From assembly GCF_023028105.1 (NCBI RefSeq), contig NZ_CP095491.1:1054001-1118000 (forward strand): a DNA stretch of 64,000 bases. The letters are read 5' to 3'. Shown in pieces: positions 17,506 through 25,651 of the stretch. This DNA is from Halosolutus gelatinilyticus (GTDB taxonomy: Archaea; Halobacteriota; Halobacteria; Halobacteriales; Natrialbaceae). The translations under genes and the position numbers were made by a program. Numbering within the stretch: the stretch's first letter is position 1; each line of letters begins with the position of its first letter. The notes below the pieces were generated by a model. The model was not told where the DNA came from. It did no database searches and saw only the letters and a list, made by a program, of their open reading frames with translations.

Positions 17506-17534
17506 ATTTTATACTATTCATACGAAACTGTATG
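17506..17534 (-). promoter_or_regulatory. phoX promoter: TATA box and adjoining inverted repeat
   Basis: On the minus strand TATAAAAT (17506-17513) precedes the phoX ATG by about 36 nt. Immediately upstream, at 17519-17534, CATAC-GAAACT-GTATG is a perfect 5-bp inverted repeat with a 6-bp spacer, placed where an archaeal activator or repressor would contact the pre-initiation complex. Confidence 0.55.
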
Positions 17535-17671
17535 TAATCCCTACATTGATATATCGGAAGCGCTGTGCGCCGAATCGCGACCTCGTCTATCGCGAGACTC
17601 CCTCGACCGACGGACCGTTCGCGTCGCGGACGACTCGCGCCGGCGTCGCGGCGAGTCCGAGCCCGGCGCGG

Positions 17672-18124
17672 TCACTCGATGCCCTCGTCGCGGGCCGCCC
17701 GCCGGACCTCCTCGGCGCGGGTCCGGACCCAGGAGACGTACGTGTCGAGCTCCTCGTGGGTCGAGCCGAAGAAGGAGGCGACCCAATCTTTGGACGTCTC
17801 GGGCTGGGCGAGCATGTACGCGGCGATGACGTCCATTCCCGACTGCACGATCGCCGGCGGGATGCCGATCTCCCCGGTCCCCGCTTCGCGAAACCCGTTC
17901 GTGTCGAAGTAGACGTCGGCGTAGAGCGTCGCTTTCTCCGGGGTCTCGAACGTCAGTCCGGGGTGATTCGGCGCCTCAAACCGATAGCGCAAGTCCTCCT
18001 CGGCGGACTCGATTTCGAGAACCCGGACGTCCTTGATGTACTCCCTGTACACCGACGTTCGATCCGGCGCTCGGCCGCTCGTATCCGACGTTTGTTCCAG
18101 CGATCGATCCGTCGAACGTGACAT
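17672..18124 (-). CDS. Unknown haloarchaeal protein
   Basis: 150 aa, acidic, soluble, no signal or membrane helix. A polar N-terminal tail of about 25 residues precedes VYREYIKDVRVLEIESAEE, then a beta-rich stretch FETPEKATLYADVYFDTNGF and a helical C terminus with the pattern FFGSTHEELDTYVSWVR. I do not recognise the family. It is transcribed toward phoX, and a GTATG-TAC-GTATG repeat (18156-18168) lies 32-44 nt before the start, sharing its 5-mer with the phoX palindrome. A link to phosphate control is only a guess. Confidence 0.65.
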   Translation of the reverse strand: MSRSTDRSLEQTSDTSGRAPDRTSVYREYIKDVRVLEIESAEEDLRYRFEAPNHPGLTFETPEKATLYADVYFDTNGFREAGTGEIGIPPAIVQSGMDVIAAYMLAQPETSKDWVASFFGSTHEELDTYVSWVRTRAEEVRRAARDEGIE

Positions 18125-18284
18125 GTCTCGCCGTCCAACGAGGCGGCACTTGAATGTATGTACGTATGAGGCGTACAGCGGGCTATAGACGGTGACGGAG
18201 GCACCGTACCCGTCTTCGATCCGCGTCGGATTCGGCAGCCCCGCGAAAGAAATCCCGTCCGGGCGTCCGCTTCGCGATCGGCCG

Positions 18285-18704
18285 CTACTCGTCGAAGTAC
18301 TCGTCGAAGAGGTCGGACACGCGGGCCTCGACGTCGTCTCGAATCGCGCGAACGTCGTCGATCGACCGCCCGTGCGGATCGTCGAGCGCCCAGTCCCGAA
18401 CGGAGACGCCGGCGTCGAGTTCGAGGGTCGAACACCCCATCGTCGCGACGACGGTACAGTCGTTCAGTGCTTCGGTCGAGACCGCTCGCGGGGTGCGATC
18501 GGAGAGGTCGACGTCGAGTTCCGCCATCGCCTCGACGACCTCGGGGTGGACCTCGTCCGCGGGGCGGGTCCCGCCGGTGAGTATCTCGACCTCGCCGTCG
18601 AGTCCGCGGCGGGATCGTTCCCGCTCCGCGAACGCCGCGGACATCTGGCTTCGACCGGCGTTTTGCACGCACACGAATCCGAACGTCAGCGTCTCGTCGC
18701 CCAT
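18285..18704 (-). CDS. arsC: Arsenate reductase / low-Mr protein tyrosine phosphatase
   Basis: 139 aa. The P-loop C12-VQNAG-R18-S19 is the C-x5-R-S signature of the LMW-PTP/ArsC fold, and DDPHG near residue 105 carries the general-acid Asp. A second Cys in VATMGCSTLE could serve the thioredoxin-linked arsenate reductase relay. Length is typical. No arsR or arsenite pump is adjacent, so substrate choice between arsenate and phosphotyrosine stays open; the Cys arrangement favours ArsC. Confidence 0.82.
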   Translation of the reverse strand: MGDETLTFGFVCVQNAGRSQMSAAFAERERSRRGLDGEVEILTGGTRPADEVHPEVVEAMAELDVDLSDRTPRAVSTEALNDCTVVATMGCSTLELDAGVSVRDWALDDPHGRSIDDVRAIRDDVEARVSDLFDEYFDE

Positions 18705-18885
18705 GCGAGAGACACGCTCGACAGCCGAAATAACGGTTCCTAAGAGGGCTACTGTGGGCTACGTTCTCGTCCGAACCGCGCCGTCCCCGTTCGTCGTCTC
18801 GATCGGCGGCGTCCGGGCCCGACGATCGACGCCCCGACGAGGCGAGCGGGGATCGTCGGACTCGGAGACGAACCGCGGGTCCGCG

Positions 18886-19041
18886 TCAGGGGGGATTGGG
18901 TTCGACGACGGACGTCCGGGTTTCGAGGAGAACGGTACTGATCTCGCTTTTTCTGTGACTCGTCAGGAGGTGCGCGTAGACGCCGTCTCGAGTGGAAGCC
19001 GCGTACGCACACAGCGGACAGGGGTGGATGGTGTCGGTCAT
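18886..19041 (-). CDS. 51-aa C2H2-type zinc finger microprotein
   Basis: 51 aa from ATG 19039-19041. The ligand set C8-PL-C11 and H24-x4-H29 (in GVYAHLLTSHRKSE) forms a classic C2H2 finger occupying the first 30 residues, with a short C-terminal tail. Haloarchaea encode many such one-finger proteins, usually regulators of unknown target. It lies alone between arsC and the metallophosphoesterase. Confidence 0.7.
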   Translation of the reverse strand: MTDTIHPCPLCAYAASTRDGVYAHLLTSHRKSEISTVLLETRTSVVEPNPP

Positions 19042-19508
19042 TGGCGTTCGGAACTGATCGGGTCGGTTCGAGGCGACCGACGGCAAGACCGGTCGTTCGC
19101 GCGATCGCCGGGCGGCGGGGGTGGATCCGTCCGGGCGACCGCCGAATCCCGCGACCGGACCGTCGGCGTCGACCCGAGCGTCGGTACGGGCTATCGGTAA
19201 AAACCGGTTGCTAGGAGGGATACGGAGCGCAGCGTCGATCTCCCATTCGCTCCGTACCGGTCGAAACGGCTCGGTTCGGAGACGGAGATCGATACCCGCC
19301 GCTCGATCGGTATCGTTTCGCACGTAGCACAATTATAAATTCAATTTACCGTGGTGGTTGCGGGCTGCAGTATGCGTCGACGATCCCCCGACGACTCCGC
19401 CGATCGGTGCCGCGCGTCGATCGCCGGTCGAAGCCGCTCACGACCGTTCGGATCCGCGTTCCCGATCGCCCGCCCCTGCGATCGCGACCGCCCGCGTCGG
19501 AGCCGGCC
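19042..19508. other. 467-nt intergenic region with a promoter and an upstream ORF
   Basis: The left 280 nt shows no coding signal on either strand. An AT-rich strip, AATTATAAATTCAATTTACC (19331-19350), is the only strong promoter-like core. It is followed after about 35 nt by ATG 19372, opening a 46-aa frame that ends in ATGA at the metallophosphoesterase start. Confidence 0.5.
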
Positions 19509-19512
19509 ATGA
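19372..19512 (+). other. 46-aa upstream ORF coupled to the metallophosphoesterase
   Basis: ATG 19372 lies about 35 nt after the TATA-like strip ATTATAAAT. The frame encodes an Arg/Pro/Ser-rich peptide and stops at TGA 19510-19512, overlapping the next ATG as ATGA. Its composition is not protein-like for a halophile, so a translational control role is more plausible than a functional product. Confidence 0.35.
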
Positions 19513-20507
19513 GCCGAGCCGAGCGCGACCTTTCGTCGGTCGGCGATCGGGTCCTCCTCGGACGACTCGAACGACCGCGGACCGAGTCACCGACGCGGCT
19601 CGCGGTCGTCGGCGATCCCCACGTCGCCACACGCGCCGAGGGGACGTCCCGCGTCTTCCACCGGACCGAAGAGCGGCTTCGAACGGCCGTCGACGACCTG
19701 AACGGGCGCGACGTCGATGCCGTCGTGTTCCCCGGCGACCTCACGAAGGACGGCGAGCCGTGGAACCACGATCGGTTCGAGTCGCTGCTGACCGAGCTCG
19801 ATCCGCCGTCCGTCGTGACGCCGGGGAACCACGACCTCCAGAAACGAGGGGACGAACACGAGTGTCCGTCGCCGTCGTCGTTCGCGACTCGGTACGGAAC
19901 GGGATCGCTCCCGGCCCGCTACGAGATCGGGCCGGTCGATCTCTTCGTCCTGAACAGCGCCGCCGGTCCGGACGGGCCGTACGTCGACACCCACCGCGGA
20001 TTCGTCTCGGACGACCAGCTCGCGTGGCTCGACGACGGGCTCGAATCGGCGGCGGTGCCGATCGTCGCGTGCCACCACAACGTGCTCCCGCTCGTCTCCG
20101 AGCCGCTGCGTAGCGCCAGCGCGTGGCGGGTCTACACGATGCGGGGCCGCGAGCGGGTCCGATCGGTGCTGGACGCCCACGACGTGGCGCTCGTCCTCGG
20201 CGGGCACCACCACCTGCCGGCGCTGGTCAAGCGACGCGGCCTCGCGCAGCTCGTCGCGCCGGCGGTCGCGTCGTACCCGCAGGCCTACTGTCTGCTCGAG
20301 ATCGACGCGGACGGGACGAGCGTCTGGCTGGTTTCACACGCCGACGCGGCGGAACGGGCCGAAGCGTACCGGGAGGCGGCGGCGGGAGCGCCGATCGCCA
20401 GAACCCTGCTCGGGCTCACCGAGAGCATCCTCGACGACTGTCCGTTGCTGTACGAGCCGACCGGCGTCGCGGACGATATTCTGACGGAGTCGGTCGCTCG
20501 CGAGTGA
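19509..20507 (+). CDS. Calcineurin-like metallophosphoesterase
   Basis: 332 aa. Motifs in order: AVVGDPH (D-x-H), VVFPGDLTKDG (GD), TPGNHD (GNHD), VACHHN (H) and LGGHHH (GH-H), the five blocks that bind the binuclear metal site. No signal peptide, so it acts in the cytoplasm. I chose ATG 19509 (MSRAERDLSSVGDRV); an in-frame GTG at 19407 would add an Arg/Pro-rich stretch. Substrate cannot be read from the sequence; nucleotide or phosphoprotein phosphodiesters are typical. Confidence 0.85.
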   Translation: MSRAERDLSSVGDRVLLGRLERPRTESPTRLAVVGDPHVATRAEGTSRVFHRTEERLRTAVDDLNGRDVDAVVFPGDLTKDGEPWNHDRFESLLTELDPPSVVTPGNHDLQKRGDEHECPSPSSFATRYGTGSLPARYEIGPVDLFVLNSAAGPDGPYVDTHRGFVSDDQLAWLDDGLESAAVPIVACHHNVLPLVSEPLRSASAWRVYTMRGRERVRSVLDAHDVALVLGGHHHLPALVKRRGLAQLVAPAVASYPQAYCLLEIDADGTSVWLVSHADAAERAEAYREAAAGAPIARTLLGLTESILDDCPLLYEPTGVADDILTESVARE

Positions 20508-20693
20508 CGCCGTGGGATTCCGACGGTCCGTCGGCGCCGGCTGTGCGCACGAACGTCTCTCAGCACGCTCGGCGCCGAGCCTCCGGCGATCCGTCGCGGT
20601 ACCGATCCGTACGAATCGACGAACGCTCAGCCGCAGACGACGGTCACTGGAAACGGCGGAAATACCCGACCGCATCGCTCCCAGAACAGTAAG

Positions 20694-20700
20694 TTTATCA
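20694..20700 (+). promoter_or_regulatory. TATA-like box of the aIF2-gamma operon
   Basis: TTTATCA in an AT-rich strip 45 nt upstream of the aIF2-gamma ATG. It is the only promoter core found before five closely spaced translation/transcription genes. Confidence 0.4.
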
Positions 20701-20741
20701 AGCGCACGCGGGAAGCTATCTCTAAGATTACTCACCGTCTT

Positions 20742-21971
20742 ATGGTAGGAAATGGACAACCGGAGGTGAACATCGGGCTCGTCGGTCACGTTGACCACGG
20801 CAAGACGACGCTGGTGCAAGCGCTCAGCGGGTCGTGGACGGACCAGCACTCAGAGGAGATGAAACGCGGCATCTCCATCCGACTGGGCTATGCGGACGCG
20901 ACGTTCCGCTACTGCGACGGCGTGGACGAGCCCCAGTGTTACACCGTCGAGGAGGAGTGTCCGGACGGCTCGACGAGCGAGCCGCTTCGGACCGTGTCGT
21001 TCGTCGACGCCCCTGGTCACGAGACCCTGATGGCGACGATGCTCTCGGGCGCGTCGCTGATGGACGGCGCCGTGCTGGTGATCAGCGCCAGCGAACCCGT
21101 CCCGCAGCCCCAGACCGAAGAGCACCTGATGGCGCTCGACATCATCGGGATCGACAACATCGTCATCGCACAGAACAAGGTCGACCTCGTCGACGCCGAC
21201 CAGGCGCGACAGAACTACGAGGAGATCCAGGAGTTCGTCGAGGGAACCGTCGCCGAGGATGCGCCGGTCGTCCCCATCTCCGCGGGCCAGGAGGTCAACA
21301 TCGACCTGCTGATCCAGGCGGTCGAAGAACACATCCCGACGCCCGAACGGGACCCCGACGACGACGCCCGAATGCACGTCGCCCGCAGTTTCGACATCAA
21401 CAAACCCGGGACGACCGCCGCGAACCTCACCGGCGGCGTCCTCGGCGGTAGCCTCGTTCAGGGGGAACTCGAAGTCGGCGACGAGATCGAGATCCGTCCC
21501 GGCCGCGAGGTCGAGGAGGGCGGCCAGACCGAGTACGTCCCGATCGAGACGACGGTCCGATCGCTCCAGGCAGGCGGCGAGGGCGTCGACTCGGTCACGC
21601 CGGGCGGCCTGCTCGGCGTCGGCACCGGTCTCGACCCGTCGCTGACGAAGGGCGACGCGCTGGCCGGTCGACTGGCCGGCCCGCCGGGATCGCTCCCCCG
21701 GACGTGGGACAGCTTCACCATGGACGTGGACCTGCTCGATCGCGTCGTCGGCACCGACGGCGGCGAGGTCGACGAGATCAACACCGGCGAGCCGTTGATG
21801 ATGACCGTCGGGACGTCGACGACCGTCGGCGCCGTCACCAGCGCTCGCGAGAACGAGTGCGAGGTCACGCTCAAACGGCCGGTCTGTGCCGAACCCGGGA
21901 CGAAGATCGCGATCAACCGCCGGATCGGCGCGCGCTGGCGATTGATCGGCCTTGGAACGTTGCAGGGGTAG
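20742..21971 (+). CDS. eif2g: Translation initiation factor aIF2 gamma subunit
   Basis: 409 aa, family length. GTPase motifs: G1 GHVDHGKT near residue 14, G3 DAPGH, G4 NKVD. Beta-barrel domains II and III follow ([23 protein letters not shown]). It carries initiator Met-tRNA to the small subunit with aIF2 alpha and beta. The zinc-knuckle region keeps only three cysteines (YCDG, QCYT, ECPDG) rather than two CxxC pairs. It leads an operon with a PIN protein, Rpo7, Spt4 and a CoA-pathway kinase. Confidence 0.95.
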   Translation: MVGNGQPEVNIGLVGHVDHGKTTLVQALSGSWTDQHSEEMKRGISIRLGYADATFRYCDGVDEPQCYTVEEECPDGSTSEPLRTVSFVDAPGHETLMATMLSGASLMDGAVLVISASEPVPQPQTEEHLMALDIIGIDNIVIAQNKVDLVDADQARQNYEEIQEFVEGTVAEDAPVVPISAGQEVNIDLLIQAVEEHIPTPERDPDDDARMHVARSFDINKPGTTAANLTGGVLGGSLVQGELEVGDEIEIRPGREVEEGGQTEYVPIETTVRSLQAGGEGVDSVTPGGLLGVGTGLDPSLTKGDALAGRLAGPPGSLPRTWDSFTMDVDLLDRVVGTDGGEVDEINTGEPLMMTVGTSTTVGAVTSARENECEVTLKRPVCAEPGTKIAINRRIGARWRLIGLGTLQG

Positions 21972-21993
21972 CGGTTAGGACGACGACCAACGA

Positions 21994-22380
21994 ATGGCTA
22001 CGCGTGTCGCGCTCGATACCAGCGCCCTCATGATGCCGGTCGAACTCGACGTTCGGCTGTTCGACGAACTCGAACGACTGTTGGACTCGTTCGAGCCCGT
22101 CGCGCCCCAGTCGGTCGTCGAAGAACTGCGACGGCTCGCCGACAAGGGCGGCACCGAGGGAACGGCCGCGAACGTCGGCCACGACCTGGCGATCGAGCGC
22201 TGTCTCGTCGTCGACACGGAGGCGTCGTACGCCGACGACGCGCTGGTCGAACTCGCCCGCGAGGGCGCCGTCGAATACGTCGTCACAAACGATCGTCCGC
22301 TGCGCGACCGGGTCCTCGAGACGGGGAGACCGGTAATTGCATTACGCGGGAGAAACAAATTAGCGATCACTCAACCATAG
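21994..22380 (+). CDS. PIN-domain protein (Fcf1/Utp24-like)
   Basis: 128 aa. Acidic active-site residues of a PIN nuclease fold are visible in ALDTSALM (D8), VVEELRRLAD, DTEASYADDAL and VVTNDRPLRDRV. The position directly after aIF2 gamma and before rpoE1 is conserved across archaea, which suggests a housekeeping RNA-processing role related to Fcf1/Utp24 rather than a VapC toxin. No antitoxin-like gene is next to it. The stop abuts the rpoE1 start. Confidence 0.82.
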   Translation: MATRVALDTSALMMPVELDVRLFDELERLLDSFEPVAPQSVVEELRRLADKGGTEGTAANVGHDLAIERCLVVDTEASYADDALVELAREGAVEYVVTNDRPLRDRVLETGRPVIALRGRNKLAITQP

Positions 22381-22950
22381 ATGTACAAACGGGTCAGACT
22401 GAAGGACACGGTAGAAGTACCGCCGGAGGAGCTCGGCGACGTCTCGCCGGATCTCGTGAAGCGACTGCTGCAGGACAAACTGGAAGGACGCATGGACGAG
22501 GAGGTCGGCAGCGTCGTCTCCGTCACCGAGGTCCACGACATCGGCCAAGGGACGGTCCTGCCGAACCGACCGGGCGTCTACTACGAGGCCGAGTTCGACG
22601 CGATGACGTTCGATCCGCAGATGCAGGAGGTCGTCGACGGAACGGTCGTCGAGGTCGTCGAGTTCGGCGCCTTCGTCGGGATCGGTCCCGTCGACGGACT
22701 GCTTCACGTCTCGCAGATCAGCGACGAGTACCTCGCGTTCGACGGCGAGAACCAGCAGCTCTCCTCGAACGAATCCAACCGCACGCTCGGCGTCGAGGAC
22801 GCCGTCCGCGCGCGGATCGTCACCAAGAGCATCGACGAGCGCAACCCGCGCGACTCGAAGATCGGGCTCACCGCGAAACAGCCCGGCCTCGGCAAGCACG
22901 GCTGGCTCGAGGAGGACCACGAGAAACAGGAAGCGGCGGCGGGTGAATAA
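22381..22950 (+). CDS. rpoE1: RNA polymerase subunit Rpo7 (RpoE1)
   Basis: 189 aa. The N-terminal tip domain opens MYKRVRLKDTVEVPPEELG. The C-terminal S1/OB domain has GTVVEVVEFGAFVGI, VDGLLHVSQISDEY and IGLTAKQPGLG. Together with Rpo4 it forms the RNA polymerase stalk that binds nascent RNA. Length and order match the family. spt4 starts 3 nt after the stop. Confidence 0.94.
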   Translation: MYKRVRLKDTVEVPPEELGDVSPDLVKRLLQDKLEGRMDEEVGSVVSVTEVHDIGQGTVLPNRPGVYYEAEFDAMTFDPQMQEVVDGTVVEVVEFGAFVGIGPVDGLLHVSQISDEYLAFDGENQQLSSNESNRTLGVEDAVRARIVTKSIDERNPRDSKIGLTAKQPGLGKHGWLEEDHEKQEAAAGE

Positions 22951-22952
22951 CG

Positions 22953-23150
22953 ATGGCAGCCGATCGCCTCGTCTGTCGCGAATGTCACCGGGTCAACGAC
23001 CCCGACGCCGACTCCTGTGAGAGCTGTGGCTCCTCGTCGCTGACGGAGGACTGGGCCGGCTACGTCGTCATCGCCCACCCGGAGGAAAGCGAAATCGCGA
23101 CCGAGATGCAGGTGACCGAGCCGGGCGCGTACGCCCTCAAAGTCCGGTAG
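22953..23150 (+). CDS. spt4: Transcription elongation factor Spt4 (RpoE2)
   Basis: 65 aa. A four-Cys zinc ribbon, C8-xx-C11 and C23-xx-C26 (LVCRECHRV and CESCGSSS), precedes the beta sheet DWAGYVVIAHPEESEIA. Partner of Spt5/NusG at the RNA polymerase clamp. Typical archaeal size; always near rpoE1. Confidence 0.93.
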   Translation: MAADRLVCRECHRVNDPDADSCESCGSSSLTEDWAGYVVIAHPEESEIATEMQVTEPGAYALKVR

Positions 23151-23152
23151 CC

Positions 23153-23737
23153 GTGTCCGACGAGGACGATCGCGCCGACGCCGCGGAGCCGGCATACGAG
23201 CCGCTGCTGGTCCTCCCCGACGACCTCCGCCACGAACTCAAGGAGCCGCTGGGCCCGATCGAGACCGACGCCGACGTCCTTCTCAACGAGATCGACGGAC
23301 CGCTCATCACGGTGGGCGACGTCGTCACCTACCACTTCCTGCGGGCGGGACGGAAGCCGGACGTCGCGTTCGTCGACGAACGAACAAAGCGATCGGCCGT
23401 CGACGACGAGATCCGCCGAACCGTCACCGAGGAGACGACCGTCGAGACGGTGAATCCGCCCGCCGAGATTTCCGCCGACGTGATCAGAGCGCTGCGGGAC
23501 GCACTGGAACGGGACGAACCCACGACGGTCCTCGTCGAGGGCGAAGAGGATCTCGTCGCGCTCCCCGCGATCGCCGCCGCGCCCGAGGGAGCGAGCGTGG
23601 TCTACGGCCAACCGAACGAGGGAATGGTCCACGTGCGGGTTACGGACGACCACCGCGCGGAAATGCGCGCCCTACTCGATCGGTTCGAGGGGAACGCCGA
23701 TCGGCTCTGGGAGTTGCTCGACGCCTCGCGGGACTGA
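23153..23737 (+). CDS. GTP-dependent dephospho-CoA kinase (DUF359)
   Basis: 194 aa from GTG 23153, 3 nt after spt4. Conserved segments are DGPLITVGDVVTYHF, then FVDERTKR, NPPAEIS and VEGEEDLVALPA, characteristic of the archaeal GTP-dependent dephospho-CoA kinase that completes CoA synthesis. The acidic N-terminal tail (about 18 residues) is a haloarchaeal feature. Linkage to the aIF2/Rpo7 operon is common in archaea. Confidence 0.88.
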   Translation: MSDEDDRADAAEPAYEPLLVLPDDLRHELKEPLGPIETDADVLLNEIDGPLITVGDVVTYHFLRAGRKPDVAFVDERTKRSAVDDEIRRTVTEETTVETVNPPAEISADVIRALRDALERDEPTTVLVEGEEDLVALPAIAAAPEGASVVYGQPNEGMVHVRVTDDHRAEMRALLDRFEGNADRLWELLDASRD

Positions 23738-23817
23738 TCCCGCCGGATCCGCTGATCGTCGCGGAATTTGTCACCTATTCGAGAAGTTAATGCCCGGACG
23801 GCGCGTAGCGAAGCGAC

Positions 23818-25563
23818 GTGATACCGAAAGCGTCGGCGGTCCGGGACCGAAGGAGCGATCGCGGACCGGACCGGCGCAAACCGCCGACGAGCGGGAGCCC
23901 GATCGGTCACCTCGTCGCGGTGGGACGAGTCCGGCTGCAGCGGCTGTTCGCCGTGTTCCTGCTGAACTTCCTCGGTGTCTTCTACTTCGTCCGGTTGGTG
24001 ATGTGGCCCCGGCTCGAGGCGGATCTGCTGGCTCGCGGGGCGGAGATCGTCGCCTTGACGCCGTTCGACGTGATTCTGCTCCAGGCGAAACTGGCCACGA
24101 TCGGCGGGATCGTCCTCACGGTCCCGATCCTGATCGTCCTCGTGCGGACGTCGATCGGCGAGCGGGGAACGCGGGCCTGGCTCCGGCGACGCTGGCACGT
24201 CGTGCTCGGGACGTGCGCGCTCGCCATCGCGCTCTTCGCGGGCGGCGTGCTCTACGCCTACGGCGTCATCTTCCCGTTTCTCTTCGACTTCCTCGCGGCG
24301 AACGCGATCCAAAGTGGCTTCACGCCGACGTACTCGATCGTCCACTGGACGCAGTTCGTCCTGACGCTCGTGCTCGTCATGGGCGTCGCCGCCGAGTTAC
24401 CGCTCGTCATGACGAGCCTGGTCTACGCCGAACTCGTCTCCTACGAGACGTTCCGAAAACGCTGGAAGGTGGCCGTCTTCGGCGTCGTCGTTCTGTCGTC
24501 GATCGTCAACGGCTCGCCCGATCCGTTCTCGATGCTGCTCGTGGCCGTGCCGCTGGTCGTCCTCTACGGCGTTGGACTCGGCTGTGCGAGACTCGTCGTG
24601 ACGGCTCGCGAGTCCGGTCGACTGCCGGAGAGAGCGTCTCCGGCGACCGACGCCACCGAAAGCGGTCCCGAGGGTCGAAACGGAGACGGAACGGCTGCGA
24701 TGGCCGACGACCGCCGGTCGAGTCGGCTCGCCGAGACGATCGAGCGCACGTCGGTAACCGTCTCGGAGGCGCTGGCCACGGCGCAGACGAACGAGGAGAT
24801 CGGCGGCTACTACTACGATCTGCAGTACGTGGTCTCCCGACTGCGCGAGAAGTTGCTGATCATCGGAGGCGTCTTCACGCTCGTGTTCTTCGGGACGTTC
24901 ACGCTCCTCTACCAGGGCGGCATGGGGTGGCTCATGCGCGATTTCACCGGCCGACTTCCTGCCTCGATCAGGCCGACCGACGTGAACGTCGTCCTCATTC
25001 ACCCGGTGGAGATCCTGGCGTTCGAGATGAAGGTCGCCGCCATTCTGGCCGCGATCGCCGTGGTGCCGCTCGTCTGCTACTACGCCTGGCCGGCGGTCCT
25101 CGAACGCGGCCTCGCCGCGGGATCGCGGGTCGTGTTCAAGTGGTGGGCGATCGCCCTCGGGATCGGCCTCCTGGCCGGCAGCGTCGGCGGCTACCTGTTC
25201 GTCGCCCCCGCGATGATGGCGTACCTGGTGACCGACGCGGTCCAGGCGGGCGCGGTCATCAGCTACCGCGCGCCGAGTTTCTTCTGGCTCGTCTTCCTGG
25301 CGTCGGTCGGGATCGGCCTCCTCGCGGACGTCGTGATCACGATGGTGCTGTTCCACGTCACCGGGACGGTTTCCTACCGGACCATGCGCAGGCGCTGGCG
25401 CGAGGTGACGATCGCGCTCTGCTGTCTCGGCGCACTTCTCCCGCAGGGGATCGCCGTGATGCTCGCGATCGCGATCGCCGTCATGGCCGCCTACGGGCTC
25501 GGCCTGGCGGTCCTCTGGGTGATCAGCCTCGGCGGCCGATTCGACCCGGCTCCCGCCGCCTGA
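23818..25563 (+). CDS. tatC: Fused double-domain TatC (TatCt-type)
   Basis: Up to 581 aa. Two TatC domains are fused in one chain: the first with RLFAVFLLNFLGVFYF, LTPFDVILLQAKL, FPFLFDFLAANAIQSGF; the second with LREKLLIIGGVFTLVFFGT, HPVEILAFEMKVAAI and FVAPAMMAYL. About 13-14 helices are expected, with an acidic polar linker near residue 265-325. This fused form is the haloarchaeal TatCt of the twin-arginine translocase. The N terminus is uncertain: GTG 23818 gives a basic, Pro/Arg-rich first 30 residues unlike known relatives. No tatA gene is adjacent. Confidence 0.82.
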   Translation: MIPKASAVRDRRSDRGPDRRKPPTSGSPIGHLVAVGRVRLQRLFAVFLLNFLGVFYFVRLVMWPRLEADLLARGAEIVALTPFDVILLQAKLATIGGIVLTVPILIVLVRTSIGERGTRAWLRRRWHVVLGTCALAIALFAGGVLYAYGVIFPFLFDFLAANAIQSGFTPTYSIVHWTQFVLTLVLVMGVAAELPLVMTSLVYAELVSYETFRKRWKVAVFGVVVLSSIVNGSPDPFSMLLVAVPLVVLYGVGLGCARLVVTARESGRLPERASPATDATESGPEGRNGDGTAAMADDRRSSRLAETIERTSVTVSEALATAQTNEEIGGYYYDLQYVVSRLREKLLIIGGVFTLVFFGTFTLLYQGGMGWLMRDFTGRLPASIRPTDVNVVLIHPVEILAFEMKVAAILAAIAVVPLVCYYAWPAVLERGLAAGSRVVFKWWAIALGIGLLAGSVGGYLFVAPAMMAYLVTDAVQAGAVISYRAPSFFWLVFLASVGIGLLADVVITMVLFHVTGTVSYRTMRRRWREVTIALCCLGALLPQGIAVMLAIAIAVMAAYGLGLAVLWVISLGGRFDPAPAA

Positions 25564-25651
25564 GCGGCACCGGACCGCGAGCCGATCGCGCACGACCCGG
25601 ATATCGCCGGGTTCGAGTGGTTATACTCCGGAACGCGTACGTTCTCATACG

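Noticed and set aside
19407-19508. GTG start for the metallophosphoesterase
   Set aside because: The added 34 residues are Pro/Arg-rich; ATG 19509 gives a normal N terminus.
21994-22380. PIN protein as a VapC toxin
   Set aside because: No antitoxin gene is adjacent, and its fixed position in the aIF2-gamma/RpoE1 operon fits a housekeeping role.
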